A DNA stretch of 41,530 bases from Hyphomicrobiales bacterium (GTDB lineage Bacteria; Pseudomonadota; Alphaproteobacteria; Rhizobiales; Rhizobiaceae), in NCBI GenBank assembly GCA_900473045.1, contig UCKS01000055.1, positions 1 through 41,530 on the forward strand, written 5' to 3'. The first letter of the stretch is position 1. The number at the start of each line of letters is the position of its first letter. Shown one piece after another: positions 25,923-35,207 of this stretch. Position numbers and translations under genes: made by a program. The notes beneath the pieces were generated by a model, which had not been told where the DNA came from, made no database searches, and saw nothing but the letters and a program-made list of their open reading frames with translations.

Positions 25923-26192
25923 ATGACGAGACGACCGCGCCGGAACCACAGCCCGGCTTTCAAGGCAAAGGTGGCGCTTGCCGCCATCCGAGGTGAGCAG
26001 ACGCTGGTGGAATTGTCCCAGCAGTTTGACGTGCACGCCAACCAGATCAAACAGTGGAAAGACCAGCTCCTTGAGGGGGCGACAGGCGTTTTCGGTGATG
26101 AAGCGAAGGCGGAACCGGCGGGTCCAACCGTCGATGTCAAAACACTGCACGCCCGGCGACAAACTGCGTTTGCGCTGAGATCGGCGAACTGA
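25923..26192 (+). pseudogene. IS3 OrfA (helix-turn-helix), disrupted
   Basis: The ATG at 25923 has GGAGA upstream. MTRRPRRNHSPAFKAKVALA and IRGEQTLVELSQQFDVHANQ with IKQWKDQLL are the HTH_Tnp_1 domain. After KTLHA the frame is thrown off by about 23 extra bases near 26151-26175. The normal ending (IGELTLENDFLSGALGKAGL) is present but in another frame up to the OrfB start. OrfA lacks its leucine-zipper end, and the usual OrfAB fusion by frameshift would be affected. Confidence 0.75.
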
Positions 26193-26253
26193 CACTGGAG
26201 AACGATTTTTTATCCGGTGCGCTCGGCAAGGCGGGATTGCTGGGCGGAAAGAA

Positions 26254-27084
26254 ATGATCAACCGCGAGCATAAGCTATCCGTCGTGCGCCAGGCGAAGCC
26301 TCTCGGCTTCAGCCGTGGCAGTGTCTGTTATCTGCCTCGTCCAGTGCTTGATGGCGATCTTGCCCTGATGCGGCGGATCGACGAACTGCATCTCGACTAC
26401 CCTTTTGCCGGAAGTCGGATGTTGCAAGGGCTCTTGAGGGGAGAAGGGCTGGAAACTGGGCGGCTGCACGTCGCCACGCTGATGAAGAAGATGGGCATCG
26501 AGGCGATCTATCGTCGCCCGAACACATCCAAACCAACGCCAGGTCACAAAATCTATCCCTACCTCCTGCGAAAGCTGGCGGTCACCCGGCCCAACCAGGT
26601 ATGGGCAATGGACATAACGTATGTGCCGATGGCGCGGGGATTCGTCTATCTCTGTGCCGTCGTCGACTGGTTCAGCCGGAGGGTTCTGTCGTGGCGGCTG
26701 TCGATCACGATGGAAGCAGCCTTCTGCATCGAAGCGGTGGAAGAGGTACTTGCCCGCTATGGCAAACCCGACATATTCAATACCGACCAGGGCTCGCAGT
26801 TTACCTTGATGGACTTCACGACGGTGCTGAAGAAGGCGGAAATCGCCATCTCGATGGATGGCAAGGGGGCGTGGCGGGACAACGTGTTCGTCGAACGGCT
26901 CTGGCGTTCGATCAAATACGAGGAAGTCTACCTTCACGCCTACAAGACCGTGTCCGAGGCCCGCGTCGGCATCAGTCGATATCTGACCTTATACAATAGC
27001 CGACGCCCACATTCATCCCTTGACCGGCAGACGCCGGATCGGGCCTACTTCAATGCGCTGACACCAATGATGGTGGCGGCATAA
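26254..27084 (+). CDS. IS3 OrfB transposase (DDE integrase core)
   Basis: This encodes 276 residues. An HTH_21-type segment (LHLDYPFAGSRMLQGLL) is followed by the rve catalytic core with the triad at AMDITYVPM (first D), FNTDQGSQFT (second D) and VERLWRSIKYEEVYL (E). The C-terminus is typical (YNSRRPHSSLDRQTPDRAYF). It cuts and joins the element ends, normally as an OrfAB fusion made by frameshifting. The gene itself is intact; the damage to orfA makes independent transposition doubtful. Confidence 0.93.
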   Translation: MINREHKLSVVRQAKPLGFSRGSVCYLPRPVLDGDLALMRRIDELHLDYPFAGSRMLQGLLRGEGLETGRLHVATLMKKMGIEAIYRRPNTSKPTPGHKIYPYLLRKLAVTRPNQVWAMDITYVPMARGFVYLCAVVDWFSRRVLSWRLSITMEAAFCIEAVEEVLARYGKPDIFNTDQGSQFTLMDFTTVLKKAEIAISMDGKGAWRDNVFVERLWRSIKYEEVYLHAYKTVSEARVGISRYLTLYNSRRPHSSLDRQTPDRAYFNALTPMMVAA

Positions 27085-27145
27085 CCGAGGCGGAAATCCA
27101 CTTAACGAAACGCCCGAAACTGTTCAGACAAACCGAGCCAGCTCT

Positions 27146-27240
27146 CAATTCCGGCGCATCGCCACACGTTACGAGAAAACCGCACAAAACTATCAGGCAA
27201 TGGTCGCTCTGGCGGCAACAATCCTATGGCTCAAACAACC
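27146..27240 (+). mobile_element. IS5 transposase remnant, right part
   Basis: Coding resumes as QFRRIATRYEKTAQNYQAM and VALAATILWLK, the C-terminus of IS5 transposases, directly after the IS3 element. The IS5 stop codon is absent and the frame runs on into kpsM. Confidence 0.88.
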
Positions 27241-28102
27241 GTCCATACTTCCTAGTGATTGTCCTAGTGATTGTGCAAATAACTCATATCGACTAAATAC
27301 GTTGGATCGCAAATGGGGTCATACGTCTTTGTACATTCTCAAGCAACATATTCGTGTTGTCGCTGCTCTCGTCGTTCGCGAGATGCAAGCACGGTTTGGC
27401 AACAAAGCTGGTGGCTATGCCTGGGCAATAATTGATCCTTTCGCCCACGTGCTGACGATGACCCTTATCTTTTCAACTTTCGCGCGCATCCCCCCACTAG
27501 GCAACGACTTCTCTCTGTTCTTTGCATCTGGATTTTTACCATTCGCGTTTTACCAGGGGATGTCCAGTTTTATTGCCGGCGCCGTGCGCGCCAACAAAAG
27601 CCTTTTCTCCTATCCAGTCGTATCGCCAATTGATGCGGCGGTCGCGCGGTATATCCTCCAACTCATCACATCGGTGGTTGTAACGGTAGTCGTTTTGGCA
27701 TTTGGCACCAGCGAACTAAGCCATCTGAATCATTTGAATTTGGGATCGGCTGTTGCGTCCATCACGATGGCGTCTTTGCTTGGATTAGGCATAGGCTTGA
27801 TTAATATCGCTATGTTCGAGCAATTTCCTCTTTACGAGAAGATTTTCAGTATCGTTAATCGTCCCCTTTATATGCTGTCTGGTGTCATCCTTCTACCAGA
27901 TAGTATGCCAGGCCCCATTCAACACATGATGCTCTGGAACCCCCTCGTTCATGTTGTCATGTGGTTTCGTCAAGCTATTTACCCTGAATATACGGCCACT
28001 GGATTTGACGGTCTTTACGTGCTCGAATGCGCCATTCTCTTGGTGCTGGTCGGCTTATATCTGTTTACGGCTTCGCGAGTGCTCCGCGAGGATCGCATTT
28101 AG
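27200..28102 (+). CDS. kpsM: Capsule ABC transporter permease, first copy, joined to IS5 tail
   Basis: KpsM/ABC-2 permease homology begins at about 27329 (YILKQHIRVVAALVVREM). Typical features are GGYAWAIIDPFAHVLTM, FFASGFLPFAFYQGM, AVRANKSLFSYPVV and NRPLYMLSGVILLPD, with six membrane segments. It forms the inner-membrane channel for capsule export together with the ATPase KpsT. The only upstream ATG (27200) lies in the IS5 transposase tail and is in frame, giving 300 residues with a ~43-residue foreign N-terminus. TTG codons at 27302 and 27329 are alternatives. A 12-bp tandem repeat at 27251-27274 lies in the junction. No kpsT follows. The product is similar to the second copy at 38589. Confidence 0.85.
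   Translation: MVALAATILWLKQPSILPSDCPSDCANNSYRLNTLDRKWGHTSLYILKQHIRVVAALVVREMQARFGNKAGGYAWAIIDPFAHVLTMTLIFSTFARIPPLGNDFSLFFASGFLPFAFYQGMSSFIAGAVRANKSLFSYPVVSPIDAAVARYILQLITSVVVTVVVLAFGTSELSHLNHLNLGSAVASITMASLLGLGIGLINIAMFEQFPLYEKIFSIVNRPLYMLSGVILLPDSMPGPIQHMMLWNPLVHVVMWFRQAIYPEYTATGFDGLYVLECAILLVLVGLYLFTASRVLREDRI
27251..27274 (+). repeat. 12-bp tandem duplication
   Basis: CCTAGTGATTGT is present twice in a row between the IS5 tail and kpsM. The unit is a multiple of three and keeps the fused frame open (PSDCPSDC). Confidence 0.9.
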
Positions 28103-28310
28103 CCAGCTCAGCTTCAGCGTTGAACAATGGGTAGGTCCGTGGATAAGGGTGCATTCGCGCAGACCCGCCAAAAAGGGCGAGCGCGAGTGAAGTCCGGTCT
28201 TTCACAACATTTCTGAAGATAGTTTCGCTGAAATTGCGCTATTCAGTCAATTCGATTTGATCTGCTATCGCGCGAGCTACAGCGGACTTGGTGAGTTATG
28301 GAGTTTCAAT

Positions 28311-29321
28311 ATGCCGGGCCTAAGGAAATGTGGCGTGAATGCGCAAGAGCTTGCGGTGTTCGATTCGATAAGCGCTCGCTCACGACGGCAGCAGCGGGTG
28401 TTAGTGCGCTTGCGACGCGCTTTGCCAGTGATCAGACGCTTTCCCAAAACTGCGTAGATGCCGTCGAGCTGATAGCGGAGGGGCGGTGGCAGAGTGGTCA
28501 TCTCCGGCGTGGGCAAGAGCGGTCATATTGGCCGCAAGATTGCTGCCACCATGGCATCGACGGGCACATCAGCATATTTTGTGCATCCGACTGAAGCTAG
28601 CCACGGCGATCTCGGCATGATCACATCAGATGACCTGCTTATTCTTCTCTCATGGTCGGGTGAAACTGTCGAGCTCGGCAATATGCTGGCTTACGCGAAG
28701 CGATTTAATGTCCCGGTTGTTTCGGTTACCTCAAACGCCGACAGTCTGCTATCACGCAATTCGACGGTTGCGATATCTCTGCCAAAGGTTCAGGAGGCGT
28801 GCCCGCACGGGCTGGCGCCAACAACTTCGGCCATACTGCAACTTGCAGTGGGCGATGCACTGGCCATAGCGCTCTTAGAAAGGCGTGGTTTCTCGGCTCA
28901 AGATTTCAAGGTATTTCATCCGGGCGGCAAACTCGGATCCCAATTGCTTCTAGCTCGTGAGCTCGGGCACACTGGCAATTTCATGCCGTTACTTCCCCTC
29001 GGAAGCCCTATGGGCGACGCGATTATTCAGATGTCATCTAAAGGCTTCGGAGTTGTCGGCATCGCTGATGATGCAGGTAAACTCGTTGGTGTGATAACCG
29101 ACGGTGACCTGCGGCGCCATATGTCTCACGACCTCTTGTTAGAGACCGTGGACTCCGTCATGTCGCATAGCCCGCGTACGATCCGAATTGATATGTTGGC
29201 AAGCGCAGCGATGGAACTCATGCAGGCGCAAAAGGTCACAGTCCTGTTTTTAGTGGATGATCTCGATGTTCCAAACGGTATATTACATATTCATGACCTG
29301 TTGCGTGCCGGTGTAGCTTGA
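28311..29321 (+). pseudogene. kpsF: Arabinose-5-phosphate isomerase (KpsF/GutQ), frameshifted
   Basis: KpsF makes ribulose-5-P into arabinose-5-P for Kdo synthesis. The ATG at 28311 has GGAG seven bases upstream and opens MPGLRKCGVNAQELAVFDSI. Family sequence then continues in a second frame (TTAAAGVSALATRFASDQTL to AVELIAEG) and a third from 28494 (VVISGVGKSGHIGRKIAATM). The second break is one extra T near 28488, because removing it restores EGRGRVVISG; the first is near 28370. The rest is intact: SIS domain (LSWSGETVELGNMLAY, HGLAPTTSAIL, FHPGGKLG) and two CBS domains (about 28990-29310). A GTG at 28494 could restart translation but would drop the N-terminal helices. Confidence 0.8.
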
Positions 29322-29437
29322 TTGAATGTGTAACGTCATTAAAAAATGAACTAACTATGCGAAAAGAGACTCCTTAATTAGAGGCCAGACGTCCGGAAGC
29401 ACCGGGCAAGGCGTCATTGCATATTTGGAGATTAATC

Positions 29438-30277
29438 ATGCAGACCAATGCAAATGTTGTGGCCGGCAGCGGCGCCAACCAGGTGGTGCTTTCCAATACC
29501 CAGAAACTGTCGCTGATCGCCGGTCCCTGCCAGCTGGAAAGCCGCGACCATGCTTTCATGATCGCCGGTACGATGGTTGAGCTCTGCAAGTCGCTCGGCC
29601 TTGGCTATGTCTACAAGTCATCCTTCGACAAGGCCAACCGCACGTCGATCTCCGGCAAGCGTGGCATCGGCCTGGAAAAGGCGATGGAAATCTTTGCCGA
29701 CCTGAAGAAGGAATTCGGCTTCCCGGTGATCACCGATATCCACACGGAAGAACAGTGTGCATTGGTCGCCCCGACAGTGGACATCTTGCAGATTCCCGCT
29801 TTCCTCTCGCGCCAAACCGATCTTCTGGTTGCCGCTGCCAAGACCGGCCGTGTCATCAACGTCAAGAAGGGCCAGTTCCTCGCTCCCTGGGACATGAAGA
29901 ACGTGCTCGCCAAGTTCACAGAAAGCGGCAATCCGAACGTGCTCTTGTGCGAACGCGGTGCCTCCTTCGGCTACAACACGCTGGTTTCCGACATGCGTTC
30001 GCTGCCGATCATGGCAAGCCTTGGTGCGCCGGTGATTTTCGACGCGACCCATTCCGTGCAGCAGCCGGGCGGGCAGGGCGCATCGTCCGGCGGTCAACGC
30101 GAATTCGTCGAAACGCTCGCGCGCGCAGCGGTCGCCGTCGGCGTTGCCGGTGTGTTCATAGAGACGCATGAGGATCCCGACAACTCCCCATCCGATGGTC
30201 CGAACATGGTTTACCTGAAGGACATGCCGCGTCTCTTGGAGACGCTGCTGGCATTCGACGCCGTCGCAAAACGTTGA
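29438..30277 (+). CDS. kdsA: 3-deoxy-8-phosphooctulonate (Kdo-8-P) synthase
   Basis: The ATG at 29438 has GGAG seven bases upstream and gives 279 residues. Signature sequences are [90 protein letters not shown] and [17 protein letters not shown]. It condenses PEP with arabinose-5-phosphate. It uses the KpsF product and supplies Kdo for LPS or the capsule anchor. A second kdsA besides the housekeeping copy is common in capsule loci. The active site appears complete. PEP is also the substrate of the mutase in this window. Confidence 0.96.
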   Translation: MQTNANVVAGSGANQVVLSNTQKLSLIAGPCQLESRDHAFMIAGTMVELCKSLGLGYVYKSSFDKANRTSISGKRGIGLEKAMEIFADLKKEFGFPVITDIHTEEQCALVAPTVDILQIPAFLSRQTDLLVAAAKTGRVINVKKGQFLAPWDMKNVLAKFTESGNPNVLLCERGASFGYNTLVSDMRSLPIMASLGAPVIFDATHSVQQPGGQGASSGGQREFVETLARAAVAVGVAGVFIETHEDPDNSPSDGPNMVYLKDMPRLLETLLAFDAVAKR

Positions 30278-30464
30278 CCGCAGGTTTGTGACTTCACGTC
30301 GCGCTGGCCGCGATGGTGTGGTTGGCTTCAAGGAATTGCGATCAAGACAAAGCATGTCAGACTCGGTGGAATGGCTAGAAGGGCTGCTTCAGCACTCATT
30401 TTCGACAATTTCTGTCTTAATCCGGGTCGCACAATTCAGTTGTAGATAGTCTGGAAGCGCACAT

Positions 30465-31589
30465 ATGCTAAAGTTTTCGAAAATTGTTTCCGATTTGGGT
30501 GCAACGCCAACCCGTATTGCGACGTTTGGGATAAACAGATTTTTCAAGACCAGAGGAAAGCCATCGCTTTTCCTGTTTGGGTTTAACCCTTGGAAAATTT
30601 TCATGGGCGACTGGTTTCCGGATTACAATATTGTTTTCACGCCGATGAATATGCGGAAAATAGATTTTGATTTGTACTGGAGATGGCGAATTCTCGCAGA
30701 ACCTGGGTCACAGGTACTTGTTTGGCAGTATAAAGGCCCTCCACAGATTAAATCCTTTTGTGAACACCGCGGAATCCCTTTTTATTATGTAGAAGACGGA
30801 TTCCTAAGATCGATTTCGCTAGGAGCGCTTCGCGCTCCGCCGATTTCAATGGTATTCGACCGGCAGGACATGTTTTTTAACGCGAACCGCCCGACCGATC
30901 TGGAAGATCTACTTGGAAATTATGATTTCGATTCAGATCCAAATTTGATGGAACGCGCCAGGGTAGCCTTGCGACTTCTCTTGTCGACGCGCCTCAGCAA
31001 ATACAACTCTGGGGAAATGTTGGATATAAACTTTATTTATGGCACCAAAGAAAAGAAGCGAGTGCTTGTACTAGGTCAGGTGGAGCGAGATGCCTCCATC
31101 ACCTACGGGTGTTCAAAAACAATTTCCAATAACGATCTTGTTCGCCTGGCGAGATACGAAAATCCTGATGCGCAGATCATCTACAAGCCTCACCCCGAGG
31201 TGTTAGCCGGAACGGCGCCGGCGATGTCAAATCCCGATGCCGTAAGAAACCTCGCGCAAGTACTTGACCAGGACATAAGTTTGCCTGATGCGATCGAAAC
31301 AATTGATCACGTCTACACAATAACCTCGCTGTCCGGTTTCGAGGCTGTGTTACGAGGAAAAAAGGTAACTACCGTCGGCTGTCCATTTTATTCCGGATGG
31401 GGGCTGACGGACGACCGACAACCGAATCCGCGTCGCACACGGACTTTGACGGCCGAGCAAATTTTCGCGGCTGCGTACATCCTTTATCCGAGATACTTGG
31501 ATCCCACCACCAAGGAATTGATCAATGTTGAGCAGTCTCTCGGAATTTTGTCACATATGAGAACCAACAAGCCGTCCGTTCCTAGGTGA
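30465..31589 (+). CDS. Capsule Kdo transferase, KpsC/LipA-like single-module
   Basis: This 374-residue protein matches the capsule synthesis (PF05159) family. Visible motifs are FYYVEDGFLRSISLGA (about 105), VLGQVERDASITYG (about 205), IIYKPHPEV (about 240) and the conserved VYTITSLSGFEAVLRGKK followed by TVGCPFYSGWGLTDD (about 285-320). KpsC is a dual beta-Kdo transferase of ~670 residues; this protein has one module, as do rhizobial RkpJ-like proteins. It should build the poly-Kdo linker between lipid and capsule. It lies 187 bases after kdsA on the same strand. Confidence 0.9.
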   Translation: MLKFSKIVSDLGATPTRIATFGINRFFKTRGKPSLFLFGFNPWKIFMGDWFPDYNIVFTPMNMRKIDFDLYWRWRILAEPGSQVLVWQYKGPPQIKSFCEHRGIPFYYVEDGFLRSISLGALRAPPISMVFDRQDMFFNANRPTDLEDLLGNYDFDSDPNLMERARVALRLLLSTRLSKYNSGEMLDINFIYGTKEKKRVLVLGQVERDASITYGCSKTISNNDLVRLARYENPDAQIIYKPHPEVLAGTAPAMSNPDAVRNLAQVLDQDISLPDAIETIDHVYTITSLSGFEAVLRGKKVTTVGCPFYSGWGLTDDRQPNPRRTRTLTAEQIFAAAYILYPRYLDPTTKELINVEQSLGILSHMRTNKPSVPR

Positions 31590-31892
31590 TGATCCAAATA
31601 ATCTGACAGCGCTTTCGCGCAATTCGCGCGCGACAAACAAACCTATCTCGTTCATGAGGATGTCCTCTAATATCTAATATGTGGTGCGAAGGCGCAAAAG
31701 CCGGCTAGAGCAATTTCCCGTCTGATTGAACCGATCAGGGTGTTCAATCAGTGTCGAACTGATTCATCCTCCATGCTGGTGAAGGAGAGAGGTGGCCGCA
31801 GCGACGATCAACCCGATTGACACCGAAGGCGGGTTTCTTTCCATGCTACTTGATACAGGTAACCAAGAAATTCAGCGTCATCCATCTTGTCG
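31590..31892. other. Non-coding stretch with a solo IS630 end
   Basis: No gene is seen. A GC-rich palindromic patch (GCGCAATTCGCGCGC) lies near 31617 and a solo IS630 end near 31706. Confidence 0.4.
31706..31787 (+). repeat. Solo left end of the IS630 element
   Basis: TAGAGCAATTTCCCGTCTG and the following ~80 bases repeat the left end of the IS630 copy at 32417, with several mismatches. No transposase follows. It is a second, older insertion reduced to one end. Confidence 0.8.
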
Positions 31893-32300
31893 TATCCCAA
31901 CGGTGACGGCCGTCTTGTGATGTGAAGCCGAACATTGGAAGTGCTGGTCGTAGTCCAATGACAAAGCAGCATATTGAAGTGATCACGTCGGTCGAGCGTC
32001 GCCGGCATTGGTCTCGCGAAGATAGAGAACGGCGGGTAGCGGCGGCGTTAGAGCCTTGAACCGTTGTCTCGGATGGGCCGCACTCGGCCGGGATTCATGT
32101 CAGTCAGTTATTCCGTTGGCGCAAAGAGCCGAAGAACTCTGCCAGATATCCGCTCCGTTCCTGCCGCCATTTGTCAAGGTTGAGGTCGTGGAGGCATTGC
32201 CACCACATGATCCCGTGGAAACGACACCGGCTCCATGGGCGCGCAAGAAGACAAGTATCGTGACGATCGAGCTTGGCAGCGGCCGACGTATTCGTGTGGA
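31893..32300 (+). mobile_element. IS66-family tnpA remnant (copy B)
   Basis: An ATG at 31958 opens MTKQHIEVITSVERRRHWSR but reaches a TGA after about 33 codons (GCGTTAGAGCCTTGA), where copy C has a glycine codon. Later the SAGIHVSQLFRWRKE segment is followed by extra bases that shift the frame. The ending GSGRRIRVDS is reached near 32300. About 65 bases of leader before the ATG match copy C. The gene is dead. Confidence 0.85.
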
Positions 32301-32509
32301 CAGCCGGCTCCTTGAATTCATGAATTCATCGGAACAGCGCCGCCGAAATTGCCGCAGCGCGCCCTCAAGCCGTTCCGCAACGGCCTCGATCTTATGGAAG
32401 TTTCTAGTTCCAGAGCTAGAGCAATTTCCCGTCTGCTTGAAGCGATCAGGGTTCTCAAATCAGTGTCGAGTTGATTCAACCTCCATGCTGGTGAAGGAGG
32501 CCAGCATGG

Positions 32510-33254
32510 ATGGCTAAAGCTCTTTCACTCGATCTTCGCCAGCGCGTTGTGAACGCGATTGCCGCCGGTATGTCCCGCAGACAAGCGGCTGAGCCGTTTG
32601 GTGTGAGCGCCGCCAGTGCTATTCGCTGGCAGAAGCAGTTCAGCGACACCGGAACCATTCAATCCGACAAGCAGGGCGGCGACCGTCGTTCGAAACACAT
32701 CGACGCCCATGCCGCCACGATCCTTGCGCTTTACGAGACGACGCCGGATATCACCCTTGCCGAAATCAAAGTGCGGTTGGCTGAGAGTGGCATACGGGCC
32801 GGGATCGGCACGCTCTGGCGGTTCTTCGACCGGCACGGGATCACGCGTAGAAAAGACGGTGCACGCGGCCGAACAGGAGCGACCAGCCTTGATGCAAAAG
32901 CGCCAGGAGTGGTTCGAAAACCAACCTGACCTCGATCCTGAGCGTCTGGTGTTCATCGACGAAACCTCTGCTTCAACGAAGATGGCGCGCCTGTATGGTC
33001 GAGCACCGAAAGGTCAGCGGTGCCGGGCATCCGTCCCGCATGGTCATTGGAAGACCACGACGTTCACCGCCGGCCTTCGACTGGACGGCATGGCAGCTCC
33101 CATGGTGCTGGACGGCCCGATGAACGGCGACGCGTTCCTTGCCTATGTCAGCCAGGTTCTCGTTCCCGAACTGGCGCCTGGCGATATCGTCATCATGGAC
33201 AATCTTCCCGCCCACAAGGTTGCAGGCGTTCGCGACGCCATCGAAGCGGCAGGA
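32510..33254 (+). pseudogene. IS630 transposase, 5' part (two frames)
   Basis: MAKALSLDLRQRVVNAIAAG and the Psq/HTH region are in frame one (32510 to about 32850). From RKKD the sequence changes frame to [20 protein letters not shown] and the DDE core ([10 protein letters not shown], first [11 protein letters not shown], second D). The switch at an AGAAAAG run fits the programmed frameshift used by some IS630 elements. At 33254 the gene is cut by ISL3; it resumes at 35007. It cannot make transposase now. Confidence 0.85.
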
Positions 33255-34999
33255 TGTGTTTCGGCGTGGAATATTGACCCCTCTGGCGGGGTGATCGGCG
33301 TCCAATTTTGGGTCTGACGCAATCTCGATGACATTAGGGTGCTCCCACGATACGTGCCTCAAGCAAATCGAGTTTCCCGCGCCCGTACATCTGGCGCTTG
33401 ATAAGTTTCAGCTTGCTGATCTGGCCCTCTGTCTGGCCGTTTGACCAAACTGAAGTTATTGCGTTCTGAACCGCTGCCCGGTCGCGGATGATGCCGTTCG
33501 CGAACGGCGAGATCAAGCTTGCTGCTGCGCGGTTGATCCACGTGTCCAGATTATCTTTAGATTTGCACCGGAGCATTTCGTGGAAGCTCTCCACAACATC
33601 TCTGGCCTCGACAAGGTCTGGTAGTTGCTCCTCGATCGCAGCGACCGTCATCGTTTGCGCCTTGGTCAAATTGTTGCGTTCAAGGGTCATTAGGCGAACA
33701 ATGGTGCGTGCCGCCGGCGCGTGGCCGAGCCCGTTTTCGGCTTTTTCGGCCCGCCTTCGTCGTGTTGCCCATTCCGTGACAACGCGGAGACCTCCGCCAA
33801 AACCAGCCAGCCGAAGCTGCCGCCACAGTTCAGCGCCGTTTCGTGATCCCGCATCCCATTGCGCTTCAAGCCACGGTAGGTGTGGTTCGAGCGAAGTTTG
33901 CCGGACTCGGAAGATGTCGGTCCTTTGACCACGGATGACACTGCGAACCAGCTTACGACTATGCCCGGTTCTGCGCACGATTTCCTTGATGGACACGCCA
34001 TCGCCGACGAGTCCACGAATGACAGAGTTTGTCTGTTCACGCCGCACATATCCCTCATATTGCAAGCGCTCGGCGGCGGTCAGAAGTTTCGGATTCACGG
34101 TGGCTGTACCGACTGCCATGCGCACTTGCCGCATCGACTTGCGAACGGCGTCAAGAAAGGCGTGGCTAGCGTTTTCCATGAGATGCCAGCGGTCGGCGAC
34201 CTGTTCGGCCTGTGGCAGGGCTTGCGCAGCGGCCTGTGCATATCCGCCGCCGCGATCTCTTGCCACGATTTCGATTTGCGGCTGCTCGAGCAGCCAGGCC
34301 TTTGCGGTCGAGGGTTCTCGGTCGGGCAACAACGCAATCGTCTTTCGCCGTTCAAGGTCGCAGATGATCGTGCCGTATCGATGATTGCGACGCCACGCCC
34401 AGTCATCAATGCCTATAACGCTTGGCGGCGGTGGCGGTGGGCGATCATATCGGCGAACGGTTCGCAGCAGCGTGTCATTGCTAACCGGCAACCCGAGACG
34501 ATCTGCGAACCGCGCTGCCGGGCGGCCACCTAATGCAAGGGCGAGATGCCAAACTAGGCAGTCCAGACGGGTTGTCCGGCGAGCCATCGGACGGATTACG
34601 CCATCACCGAAGCGCTCGGCGAAAATCTTTCGACGGCAAGGGAGGGCACTACAGACGAAGCGTCGGACCGTAAGGTGCAATTCGATCCTTCGGCCCGCAC
34701 GCGGCAAATCGGCGATCATCCGAGGATAGCGGCTGTGAACACGATTGGAGGTCGTACCGCATTCGGGACAACTGCATTCTCGGGACTGACCACATGCGAC
34801 GACGACGATAACGTCGGGTCTGTGATGCACCGCCTCCACGTTCAACTCGGCAGGGATCAGATCGGAAGGTCGAAAATGGGCTCGCATGGCGCTGATTCTC
34901 CTTCAGAAACCAGGCCAGTAGAATCCGAAACATCATCGAGAATGAGTCAGACCCAAGATTGGACGCCGATAAGGGGTCAACATTCCGAGCCGATTGACA
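33255..34999 (-). mobile_element. ISL3-family insertion sequence, 1745 bp
   Basis: The terminal repeats align as TGT-3-TCGGC-2-GGAAT-1-TTGACCCC at both ends. GGCAGGA is duplicated on either side (33248-33254 and 35000-35006). Removing the element restores the IS630 frame as EAAGAGLIYLPPYSPDFNPI. One transposase gene is present on the minus strand. Confidence 0.9.
33334..34887 (-). CDS. ISL3-family transposase
   Basis: This is a 517-residue transposase. It has an N-terminal zinc-ribbon (CSCPECGTTSNRVHSRYPR), a cysteine-rich strand (VRRFVCSALPCRRKIFAERF), a helix-turn-helix region (RPAARFADRLGLPVSNDTLL) and the DDE_Tnp_ISL3 core starting GIDDWAWRRNHRYGTIICDL (first D), with VARDRGGGYAQAAAQALPQA (second D) and, near the C-terminus, SNGQTEGQISKLKLIKRQMY (E). 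It seems intact, and the element has clean ends, so this may be the youngest and still mobile insertion in the window. Confidence 0.93.
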   Translation of the reverse strand: MRAHFRPSDLIPAELNVEAVHHRPDVIVVVACGQSRECSCPECGTTSNRVHSRYPRMIADLPRAGRRIELHLTVRRFVCSALPCRRKIFAERFGDGVIRPMARRTTRLDCLVWHLALALGGRPAARFADRLGLPVSNDTLLRTVRRYDRPPPPPPSVIGIDDWAWRRNHRYGTIICDLERRKTIALLPDREPSTAKAWLLEQPQIEIVARDRGGGYAQAAAQALPQAEQVADRWHLMENASHAFLDAVRKSMRQVRMAVGTATVNPKLLTAAERLQYEGYVRREQTNSVIRGLVGDGVSIKEIVRRTGHSRKLVRSVIRGQRTDIFRVRQTSLEPHLPWLEAQWDAGSRNGAELWRQLRLAGFGGGLRVVTEWATRRRRAEKAENGLGHAPAARTIVRLMTLERNNLTKAQTMTVAAIEEQLPDLVEARDVVESFHEMLRCKSKDNLDTWINRAAASLISPFANGIIRDRAAVQNAITSVWSNGQTEGQISKLKLIKRQMYGRGKLDLLEARIVGAP

Positions 35000-35006
35000 G
35001 GCAGGA

Positions 35007-35207
35007 GCAGGCCTGATCTACCTGCCGCCGTATTCGCCCGACTTCAACCCGATTGAAATGGCATTCTCCAAACTGAAGGCCTTGCTTCGCGCGGCCGCCG
35101 CCAGAACCATCCCTGACTTGTGGCAGGCGATCGCCGACGCCATCAAGCAGTTCAAACCTGACGAATGCCGGAATTACTTCCAGGCTGCCGGCTATGATGC
35201 TTTCTGA
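35007..35207 (+). pseudogene. IS630 transposase, 3' part
   Basis: AGLIYLPPYSPDFNPIEMAF then SKLKALLRAAAARTIPDLWQ to GYDAF is the end of the IS630 DDE domain with the catalytic glutamate in NPIE. It is the continuation of the frame interrupted at 33254. Confidence 0.9.

Larger units (their letters stand above)
25839..27145 (+). mobile_element. IS3-family insertion sequence, 1307 bp
   Basis: The ends are imperfect inverted repeats: left AGAGCTGGCTCAGG, right (reverse complement) AGAGCTGGCTCGGT, with matches continuing to about base 26. A 3-bp target duplication (CAA) flanks it. It holds orfA and orfB in the usual order. It inserted into an older IS5 copy. Confidence 0.92.
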
